This document shows positions 35,845-42,357 of a stretch of DNA of 64,000 nt, in pieces (within the stretch, counting starts at the first letter, position 1; each line of letters opens with the position of its first letter). The notes beneath the pieces are model-generated. The model was not told where the DNA came from. It did no database searches and saw only the letters and a program-made list of their open reading frames with translations. The stretch is taken from NCBI GenBank assembly GCA_016872725.1, contig VGZC01000020.1, positions 1 through 64,000 on the forward strand, written 5' to 3'. Made by a program: the position numbers and the translations under genes. This DNA comes from Planctomycetota bacterium. Its GTDB lineage: Bacteria; Planctomycetota; Planctomycetia; Pirellulales; Pirellulaceae.

Positions 35845-38118
35845 TCAGCCTCCGCACACCGCGCCGCCCCGCGAGCGGGCCACCGACGCCGATCCGGCCC
35901 CGTCGAGAACCGTTCGCGGCGCTGGCCGCGTTTCAAATCGTGCGGTGTCCACCGACTCCGTCTCCGATTGCGAACGCCACAAGTCCGCGTAGTATCCGTC
36001 GATCGAGAGTAGTTCCCGATGCGCGCCCTTTTCGGTGACGCGTCCGTCCCGCATCACGTAAATGATGTCCGCGTCGCGAACCGTACTGAGGCGGTGCGCG
36101 ACGAGGACGACCGTCTTGTTCGACAGGATCGATCGGAGATTGCCGAGCACTTCCCGCTCGGTCGCCGTGTCGAGATGGCTTGTCGCTTCGTCGAGGACCA
36201 GCAAGTGCGGATTCCTCAGCAGGGCGCGGGCCAGCGCGAGCCGCTGGCGCTGGCCGCCGGACATCGACGCGCCACGTTCGCCGAGGATCGTGTCGTAACG
36301 CTCGGGCAACGAATCGACGAAGTCGGCGAGACCCGCCAACCGGACAACTTCGACGATATCGGCGAACGACGCGCCCGGCCGCGCCATGGCGATGTTCGCC
36401 CGGATCGACCCCGTGAACAGGAACGGTTCCTGCGACACGACACCGATGCCCGCGCGAAGCGACGCCAGATCGTAGTCGCGATAGTCGCGGCCGTCGATGA
36501 GCAGACGGCCCGATTGGGGCGCATCGAGCGCCGAAAGCAACTTGAGCAACGTGGATTTTCCCGAGCCGCTCTCGCCGACGATCGCGACCGTCTTTCCGGA
36601 GGGGATCGAGAGCGTGAGCTTGTCCAAGGCGGGCGCGCGGCATCCGTATTGGAATGAGACGTCCCGAAGTTCGACGGCGCCTCGGACCCCGCCGAACACG
36701 ATCTTGTCGGCGGCGTGGAGCGGTTCGGTGGGAAGGTCGGTGACTTGCCCGAGCCGGTCGATGGCGATGAGCGCGTCCTGCAACTGGACGTTGATCGACG
36801 CGAGTCGCTGCAGGGGATCGAGCAAATATCCGAGGAGCGAATGGAAGAAGACGAGTTGGCCGACCGAAAGGGCTCCGGCCATCACGCGATGGCCTCCGTA
36901 CCACAGGACGGCGATTCCGGCCAGCCCGGTGATCGCGATCCCCGCGCTGTTCATGCTGTTCCCGAGCGTCTGCATCGCGAATCCGTTTTGGACGACGCGC
37001 ACGAGCCGCGATTCGCCTTCGTCGCACCGCGCCTGCTGGATCCCGAACGCCTTGATCGCCTCGATCCCGGAAACATCCTCGACATAGTGCGACGATAATT
37101 CGGCCGCCGCCTCCATCGCTTCCCTCGATCGACGCCGCACGAACGGATGGTGCGCGGCTGTGCTGAGGATCAACATGAGGACGAAGAGCGTCGCGAGTAG
37201 GGCGAGCCGGCAATCGTAGGCGTAGAGTACGGAGGTCATCGAGACGACGAGCAGTCCGTCCACGACGACCGTGGTCGTCGCGCCGCTGATGGCGCCGCGG
37301 ATCCGCCCGGCGTCGGTGATCCGCGAGAGGATCTCGCCGACGCGCCGCGTCTGGAAGAAGGTCATGGGCAAGTCGAGGATGTGCCGCGAGTAGCCGGCGA
37401 CGAGCGCCAGGTCCACGCGACGACCCACGAACGCCAGCAGATATTGGCGCAGCGCGCCGAACGCCGTCCGAAACAGGACGATCAGCGTCATGCCCACGCC
37501 CAGTGCGTTGAGAAGGCGGACTTCATTGCGGATCAGCACCGAGTCCACCAGGTGCTGGATAAAAAAGGCCGTCGCGACGCCCAGGATGGTCGTCACCAGG
37601 CTCGCCATTGCCGCTTCGGCGATGATCCATGTATGGGCCGAGAGCAGCCCGAGGAATCGACGGACCGGGCGGATCGCCGTTCCCGCTCCGGCCTCGCTCC
37701 TCGCGCACGCGTCGGGCCTCAGCAAGATGAGATAACCCGTCCACGCCGCGAGGAAGTCGGCCTTGGCATGTCGTACGATGCCCCGCGCCGGGTCCGCGAC
37801 GACGACTCGATGACGGCCCACGCCGTGCACCACGACGAAATGGCCGAGCCCTTCGCGGTTTCGAATGTGGGCGATCGCCGGCTTGGGCAGTTCGACAAGC
37901 GATCGTTCGGTCGCATGGACCGCTTTGGCATCGAACCCGAGCTTTCGAGCGGCCTGGACGAGACCCAAGAGGTTCGTCCCGACACGATCGGTTCCCGACA
38001 GATCCCGCAGATGCTGCAATCCTACCGGCCTGCGATAATGAACGGCGACCGTGGCGAGGGCCGCGGCCCCGCGATCGCTCGCATCGTTCTGTCGCACGAC
38101 CGCGTGTCGATGGAACAT
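35845..38118 (-). CDS. Peptidase-domain ABC exporter (bacteriocin/GG-peptide type) with C39 Cys replaced by Arg
   Basis: A 757-residue half-transporter. Residues 1-135 are a C39 peptidase-like domain: Gln10, His93 (Gly-His-Phe-Val-Val-Val) and Asp109 (Ala-Asp-Pro) are in place. The catalytic Cys position in Gln-x-Asp-x-x-Asp-Cys-Gly reads Arg16 (codon CGC, one transition from TGC). Six membrane helices (about 155-440) and an ATPase domain follow: Walker A Gly-Glu-Ser-Gly-Ser-Gly-Lys-Ser near 517, signature Met-Ser-Gly-Gly-Gln-Arg-Gln, Walker B Leu-Leu-Val-Leu-Asp-Glu-Ala near 640. ATG 38118 starts 22 bases after the precursor stop; TTG 38139 would add seven residues. It should export the GG-leader peptide, but cleavage by this domain is not expected. 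Confidence 0.92.
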   Translation of the reverse strand: MFHRHAVVRQNDASDRGAAALATVAVHYRRPVGLQHLRDLSGTDRVGTNLLGLVQAARKLGFDAKAVHATERSLVELPKPAIAHIRNREGLGHFVVVHGVGRHRVVVADPARGIVRHAKADFLAAWTGYLILLRPDACARSEAGAGTAIRPVRRFLGLLSAHTWIIAEAAMASLVTTILGVATAFFIQHLVDSVLIRNEVRLLNALGVGMTLIVLFRTAFGALRQYLLAFVGRRVDLALVAGYSRHILDLPMTFFQTRRVGEILSRITDAGRIRGAISGATTTVVVDGLLVVSMTSVLYAYDCRLALLATLFVLMLILSTAAHHPFVRRRSREAMEAAAELSSHYVEDVSGIEAIKAFGIQQARCDEGESRLVRVVQNGFAMQTLGNSMNSAGIAITGLAGIAVLWYGGHRVMAGALSVGQLVFFHSLLGYLLDPLQRLASINVQLQDALIAIDRLGQVTDLPTEPLHAADKIVFGGVRGAVELRDVSFQYGCRAPALDKLTLSIPSGKTVAIVGESGSGKSTLLKLLSALDAPQSGRLLIDGRDYRDYDLASLRAGIGVVSQEPFLFTGSIRANIAMARPGASFADIVEVVRLAGLADFVDSLPERYDTILGERGASMSGGQRQRLALARALLRNPHLLVLDEATSHLDTATEREVLGNLRSILSNKTVVLVAHRLSTVRDADIIYVMRDGRVTEKGAHRELLSIDGYYADLWRSQSETESVDTARFETRPAPRTVLDGAGSASVARSRGGAVCGG

Positions 38119-38139
38119 GGCTCGGCCCCGCTCACACAA

Positions 38140-38328
38140 TCACGGATCGTTCTTCTTTTTCTTCGGAACCGAATGCCCACCACCCTCGTAGGTGAATCCG
38201 TCATGCGAGTTGTATCCCACCGCTCCGCCCGTGGCCCCGCCGACCATGTGGTCCAAGAGCCACTCGAGCCACGTCCCGCCTTGGATCTCCATCGCTTCGT
38301 TCGCACTGACTTCCCGTACGTCGTTCAT
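38140..38328 (-). CDS. Putative double-glycine leader peptide (bacteriocin-like precursor)
   Basis: A 62-residue peptide. Leader residues 1-18 end Val-Ser-Ala-Asn-Glu-Ala-Met-Glu-Ile-Gln-Gly-Gly, matching the GG-leader pattern with Ser at -11, Glu at -8, Ile at -4 and Gly-Gly at -2/-1. The 44-residue core starts Thr-Trp-Leu-Glu-Trp-Leu-Leu-Asp-His and contains Val-Gly-Gly-Ala-Thr-Gly-Gly-Ala-Val, a small-residue segment like GxxxG helix-packing motifs of pore-forming bacteriocins. It ends in a Lys-rich tail. AAGAAAGGG precedes ATG 38328. It is directly upstream of a peptidase-domain ABC exporter and HlyD protein, which strongly supports export. No modification enzyme or immunity gene is recognised. 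Confidence 0.8.
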   Translation of the reverse strand: MNDVREVSANEAMEIQGGTWLEWLLDHMVGGATGGAVGYNSHDGFTYEGGGHSVPKKKKNDP

Positions 38329-38560
38329 CGAATCACCCTTTCTTCACCGGCCCCGCGAGTTGTTGAAGAGTCGGGCGTCGGGGACGGATAACACGCTCGG
38401 CTCTACAAACGAAACGCACCGGGCAGGGCGAAGTGTTACAAAGTCCCGCCAGGAATCGAGCGAAACGCGGATAGCCGACTTCAAGACACGTCGCTTTGCC
38501 GCCGAGGTCCGTCTGGGGCACTCAATTCCCCGTCGAATCGAACGTCATGCTGGTTACAAG
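38329..38560. other. Region upstream of the peptide-export operon
   Basis: About 230 bp without a supported gene; it should contain the promoter of the minus-strand operon. A 62-residue minus-strand frame (38333-38521) lacks a ribosome-binding site and family resemblance. On the right it passes into the rearranged dispersed element. Confidence 0.5.
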
Positions 38561-38856
38561 CACGAGCACGACGATTCGAATTCCAATCGCCGAACAGCGC
38601 GGTGAACCCGAGCGGCAGATCGGGCGGTCTCTGAAATCAGACGTTCTTGGCCGCCGCCGGGGGGTACCGCTGGTCGATCGGCGATATTTTCGAGGAGGGC
38701 CTTCGTTCTCGTTCTCGTTCTCGTGCTCGTTCTCGTGCTCGTTCTCGAATGGAGAGCGGGCGATGACGGAACCTGTTTTCGATCACGACAAGCGGGATGT
38801 CTATCGGCTCTCGATCGCATACGTGGCGGAATCAACCACGAACGACACGAGTCCTA
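38561..38856 (+). mobile_element. Second, rearranged copy of the GxxExxR / four-helix-bundle element
   Basis: 38564-38640 matches the minus-strand reading of the GxxExxR remnant at 470-545 (shared Ile-Ala-Glu-Gln-Arg-Gly-Glu). 38703-38747 is the TTCTCG hexamer tract, and 38748-38834 matches the start of the four-helix-bundle gene (895-985 inverted). The gene order is the reverse of the first copy, and both coding pieces are broken. The right end reads AACCACGAACGACACGAG, the same style of sequence as the cassette ends, and abuts the stop of the kinase gene at 38857. Confidence 0.65.
38763..38834 (+). pseudogene. Truncated four-helix-bundle gene
   Basis: From ATG 38763 the first 24 codons (Met-Thr-Glu-Pro-Val-Phe-Asp-His-Asp-Lys-Arg-Asp-Val-Tyr-Arg-Leu-Ser-Ile-Ala-Tyr) are nearly identical to the intact protein at 502-969. 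The similarity then stops abruptly after Ala-Glu-Ser. Confidence 0.75.
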
Positions 38857-39954
38857 TCACCGCTGCACCCTCGCCGACCCTCCCCGCGCGAGGCCTTCGA
38901 CTTCGGCGAGTTTCGCCATCGAGACGTCGCCGGGGAATGTCGTGATCAGCGCTCCGTGCGCCCAGCCGAGCCGCAAGGCCTCGTCGGCCGACCGGCCCGC
39001 CTGGAGTCCGTAGATGAGTCCCGCCGCGAATCCATCTCCGCCGCCGATCCGGTCGAGCACATCGAGTTCGCACGTGGGGCTGACGTACCGGCGGCCGTTG
39101 AGCCAGAGCACGGCGGCCCAGTCGTGCCGATTGGTCGAATGCACGTCGCGCAGCGTCGTCGCGACGAGTCGGATGTTCGGGAATTTTTTCCGGGCCCCTT
39201 CGATCATCGTGAAGAACGTGTCTGGGTCCAGTTTCGACTTCGACGCGCATGGGCCGGCCGCGACATCGGGGCCTTGGATCCCCAGCCCCATCTGCAGGTC
39301 CTCCTCGTTGCCGAAGAGCGCGTCGACCCGCGCGACGATGCGCGCGATCCGCTCGCGGCCCTTTTCGAGACCGCCGAGCGCGTTCCACAGTTTCGCTCGG
39401 TAATTCAGATCGAACGACGTGACGGCGCCCGCGGCTTTCGCCGCCTGCATGCCCTCGATGATCAATTCGGACGTCGTGTCCGACAAGGCGGCGAAGATGC
39501 CTCCCGAGTGGAACCAGCGCACGCCCTGACTGAAGATCGCCGACCAATCGAAATCGCCGGGCTTGAGGAGCGCACCCGCTTCGTTCGCGCGATTGTAGAA
39601 GACGACCGGCGCGCGGACGCCTTGACCCCGATCGCTGTAGACCGTCGCGATATTCGGCCCGCGCACTCCGTCGTGGGCGAATCGTCTGTAGTACGCCTTC
39701 ACTCCCATTTCGCGGACGCGGGTTTCGACGAGTTCGCCGATCGCGTAGTCGACCATCGCCGCGGCGACTCCCGTCCGCAAGCCAAAGCACGCGCTGAGAT
39801 TCGCGGCGACGTTGTATTCGCCGCCCGAGACGTGGATATCGAAGGAGCTCGCCTTTCGAAACGGAATGATGCCCGGATCGAGCCGATGCACGAGGGCTCC
39901 GAGCGAGAGGAAGTCGAGTTCGCACGCATCGGTGCGGATCGGGAGTTCGGCCAT
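38857..39954 (-). CDS. kdgK: PfkB-family sugar kinase, probable 2-keto-3-deoxygluconate kinase
   Basis: A 365-residue ribokinase-fold protein: Ser-Gly-Gly-Glu-Tyr-Asn-Val-Ala-Ala-Asn near residue 45 (PfkB signature 1 region), Phe-Asp-Leu-Asn-Tyr-Arg-Ala-Lys-Leu-Trp near 180 and Phe-Gly-Asn-Glu-Glu-Asp-Leu. The catalytic Arg-Ile-Gly-Gly-Gly-Asp-Gly-Phe-Ala-Ala-Gly (Asp base) lies near 305. Asn-Tyr-Arg-x-x-Leu-Trp is typical of KDG kinases, which phosphorylate KDG to KDPG in uronate catabolism. Start ATG 39954. It lies just downstream of a mannonate-type SDR on the same strand, supporting the uronate role. Substrate remains inferred. Confidence 0.85.
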   Translation of the reverse strand: MAELPIRTDACELDFLSLGALVHRLDPGIIPFRKASSFDIHVSGGEYNVAANLSACFGLRTGVAAAMVDYAIGELVETRVREMGVKAYYRRFAHDGVRGPNIATVYSDRGQGVRAPVVFYNRANEAGALLKPGDFDWSAIFSQGVRWFHSGGIFAALSDTTSELIIEGMQAAKAAGAVTSFDLNYRAKLWNALGGLEKGRERIARIVARVDALFGNEEDLQMGLGIQGPDVAAGPCASKSKLDPDTFFTMIEGARKKFPNIRLVATTLRDVHSTNRHDWAAVLWLNGRRYVSPTCELDVLDRIGGGDGFAAGLIYGLQAGRSADEALRLGWAHGALITTFPGDVSMAKLAEVEGLARGGSARVQR

Positions 39955-39980
39955 GCGAAGAAGAAACTCCGGGTAGGGGG

Positions 39981-40805
39981 CTAGATGGTGGTTGCGAGGA
40001 ACCCGCCGTCGACGGCGATGTTCTGACCGGTGACGAAGGACGACGCGCGATGCGACGCGAGCCAAACGACGACGCCGCCCAATTCGTTCGGCTCGCCGAA
40101 CCGGGCCATCGGCGTGTGGCCGATGATCCGCTCGCCCCGCTCGGTGTACCCGCCCTCGGGGCGGAACAGCAACGCCCGGTTCTGTTGGGCGGGAAAGAAG
40201 CCGGGACTGATCGCGTTGACGCGGACGCCGAGTTGGGCCCACTCGCGGGCGAGGAACCGCGTGAGGTTGACGACGGCGGCCTTGGCCGCCGAATAGGCCA
40301 CGACGCGCGACAGGGGGATGACGCCGGCCATCGAGGCGATGTTGATGATCGAACCTCGTCGGGCGGCGACCATCGTTTCACCGAAGACCTGGCACGGCAG
40401 GAACGCGCCGCCGACCAGATTGAGGTCGAAAACGCCTTGCCACGCTTCGAGGGGCAATCGGCAGAAGTCGCTTCCGGGAGGCAGCGTCGCGTCGGGCCGA
40501 TTGCCGCCCGCCGCGTTCACCAGCACGGTCACCGGTCCACACCGGGCGGTGATCGCTTCGCGGGCGGCGACGAGCGACGCGCGATCGGACGCGTCCGCCG
40601 CGACAAAGACGGCCTTTCCTCCCGACGCCTCGATGTCGCGGACCCGCCGTTCGCCCCGCTCGGCGCTGCGGCCGACCACGGCCACCACCGCGCCCGCGGC
40701 GGCGAGCGCGTCGGCCATGGCGCCGCCCAGGACGCCCGTCGCGCCGATCACCGCCGCCACCTCGCCGCTCAAATCGAACAATTCCATCATGGTCGCTTCA
40801 CTCAT
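39981..40805 (-). CDS. SDR-family oxidoreductase, probable D-mannonate (fructuronate) oxidoreductase
   Basis: A 274-residue classical SDR: Gly-Ala-Thr-Gly-Val-Leu-Gly-Gly (cofactor loop near 20-27), Asn-Ala-Ala-Gly-Gly near 98, catalytic Ser in Ile-Ala-Ser-Met-Ala-Gly near 155, and Tyr-Ser-Ala-Ala-Lys near 168. The Pro-Gly-Phe-Phe-Pro-Ala-Gln-Gln-Asn-Arg-Ala-Leu-Leu segment is characteristic of SDR-type mannonate oxidoreductases linking D-mannonate and D-fructuronate. It is coupled to the upstream esterase gene by a four-base ATGA overlap (40802-40805) and is followed by kdgK. Substrate inferred from motif and context. Confidence 0.85.
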   Translation of the reverse strand: MSEATMMELFDLSGEVAAVIGATGVLGGAMADALAAAGAVVAVVGRSAERGERRVRDIEASGGKAVFVAADASDRASLVAAREAITARCGPVTVLVNAAGGNRPDATLPPGSDFCRLPLEAWQGVFDLNLVGGAFLPCQVFGETMVAARRGSIINIASMAGVIPLSRVVAYSAAKAAVVNLTRFLAREWAQLGVRVNAISPGFFPAQQNRALLFRPEGGYTERGERIIGHTPMARFGEPNELGGVVVWLASHRASSFVTGQNIAVDGGFLATTI

Positions 40806-42298
40806 CGGGGCTCCGCGATCGGTTTCGCGACAAGCCCGCGTATTTCATGGGGGAACAAGGCCCGATCGAAAATCGCGAGGTCGTCGATGCGGCCGTTGAA
40901 CTCGATCCCCAACAAAATCGCCAATCGAGCGGGATCCCAGGTGAATCGGTGCGGCGAGGCAAGACTCCCCGACGCGACGCCATCGAGATACAGGACGACC
41001 GGCGCGGGTGCTTCGGTATTGAATCCGTGGAACGTGAATGCCACGTGCGTCCACGCGTCGCGGCGGAAGGGCGGCGTCCGGATCGGGATCATCGGTCGTT
41101 CCGATTCGGCGATCGCGTCCCACGTCCGATCCATCGGATTCCAGTATGCGTAGTCGGAAAAAACGCCGAGCCGGAAATGGCGGGGCCGCTCGTCCTTCGA
41201 AAAATCGACGAACAGGCACGCGTTGTTCCATTCCTTGTCCGTCACCTGAAGCGGATCGACGAATCCGGGCTCGAGATCCTCGTCGGGTGTGAGCGCCATC
41301 CAGAACGCGACGGTGCCTCGAATCGGGCCGGGGCCATGCGGCACGTTGCCCTCGCCCGCGTAGATCAGGATCGGGGGAGTTTTCGGCGGAGCGAACTCGA
41401 CGGCGCGACCCCATCGTCCGCCGTCGACCAGTCGGATCCGATCCGACCGGACTCCCACCTGAACATCCTTCCGCGACGGATCGCTCGCCGTCCGCGCCCG
41501 CCCGTCCCCGCGCGCCGAGTCCGCGTCGAACGAACGATCGAACGTCGCGTGGAAGGTCAGCGACGCGCGCGGATCCGATTCGAGCCGATCGGGCGGGTGC
41601 GATGCGATCGCCTCATCGAGCGCCGGCTCGACGAGCGCGTTCCACGCCCGGTATCCCGCGTCGTTGAGATGCAGGCCATCCTCCTTCAAGAGGTCGGCGC
41701 GGGGTTTGCCGTCGTCGCCGAGCATCGCGGGCGCCGTATCGACGTAGGTTCCTCGCCCGTCGCGTTCGAGGATCGCTCGGATCCTCTCATTCGCGTCGCG
41801 CATCGCGGCCCACTTGTCCCACCGCCGCACGCTCGCCTTGATCGACAGGAACACGATCCGCGTCTCGGCCGAAACGGCTCGGACCTTTTCCGCGAACATG
41901 GCGAAGTCGGACGCGACGTCGGCGGCCGATCGGCCCGATTGGATGTCGTTGTCGCCCGAATAGAAGACGATGACGCGCGGCGCGTACGGGGCCACGACCC
42001 GATCGAACAGCCGGTTCACGTCGGCGATCGTGGATCCGCCGAATCCTCGATTGATCGGATGCCAGGCGGCGAACGCGCGCGACGTGTCCCAGAGCCGGAT
42101 CGTCGACGAGCCGACGAACAGGACGCCTCGCTTTTCCGGCGGATGGGCCCGGTCGGCCGCCTCGAACGCTCCGATCGCCTCCTCCCACCGCTCGGCCGCC
42201 CGCGGCTCGCGCGCGGCGCGGACGCTTGGCGACACGGCCGAACTCGACATCCAAACACCGATCGACAGTAGGGTCCCGTGGATGGCCGAGATTCGCAT
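40802..42298 (-). CDS. Secreted SGNH/GDSL-type esterase with C-terminal LamG domain
   Basis: A 498-residue protein with a signal peptide (about 1-28). The SGNH hydrolase domain shows block I Phe-Val-Gly-Ser-Ser-Thr-Ile-Arg-Leu-Trp (nucleophile Ser in Gly-Ser-Ser), block II Gly-Gly-Ser-Thr, block III Tyr-Ser-Gly-Asp-Asn-Asp, and block V Asp-Gly-Leu-His-Leu-Asn near 210. Residues about 250-495 form a LamG/concanavalin-like domain ending Gly-Arg-Ile-Asp-Asp-Leu-Ala-Ile-Phe-Asp-Arg-Ala-Leu, in the normal order. It probably removes acetyl or similar esters from glycans. Start ATG 42298 is chosen for the signal peptide; no clear ribosome-binding site. Confidence 0.87.
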   Translation of the reverse strand: MRISAIHGTLLSIGVWMSSSAVSPSVRAAREPRAAERWEEAIGAFEAADRAHPPEKRGVLFVGSSTIRLWDTSRAFAAWHPINRGFGGSTIADVNRLFDRVVAPYAPRVIVFYSGDNDIQSGRSAADVASDFAMFAEKVRAVSAETRIVFLSIKASVRRWDKWAAMRDANERIRAILERDGRGTYVDTAPAMLGDDGKPRADLLKEDGLHLNDAGYRAWNALVEPALDEAIASHPPDRLESDPRASLTFHATFDRSFDADSARGDGRARTASDPSRKDVQVGVRSDRIRLVDGGRWGRAVEFAPPKTPPILIYAGEGNVPHGPGPIRGTVAFWMALTPDEDLEPGFVDPLQVTDKEWNNACLFVDFSKDERPRHFRLGVFSDYAYWNPMDRTWDAIAESERPMIPIRTPPFRRDAWTHVAFTFHGFNTEAPAPVVLYLDGVASGSLASPHRFTWDPARLAILLGIEFNGRIDDLAIFDRALFPHEIRGLVAKPIAEPR

Positions 42299-42357
42299 GG
42301 ATGGACACCGGTTGGCGAAAGGCGGAGGCATGAAGGCGGACGGATGAAGGATGGAGG

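Noticed and set aside
38333-38521. Minus-strand 62-residue frame upstream of the GG peptide
   Set aside because: Considered as a second precursor or immunity protein, but it has no GG leader, membrane segment or ribosome-binding site.
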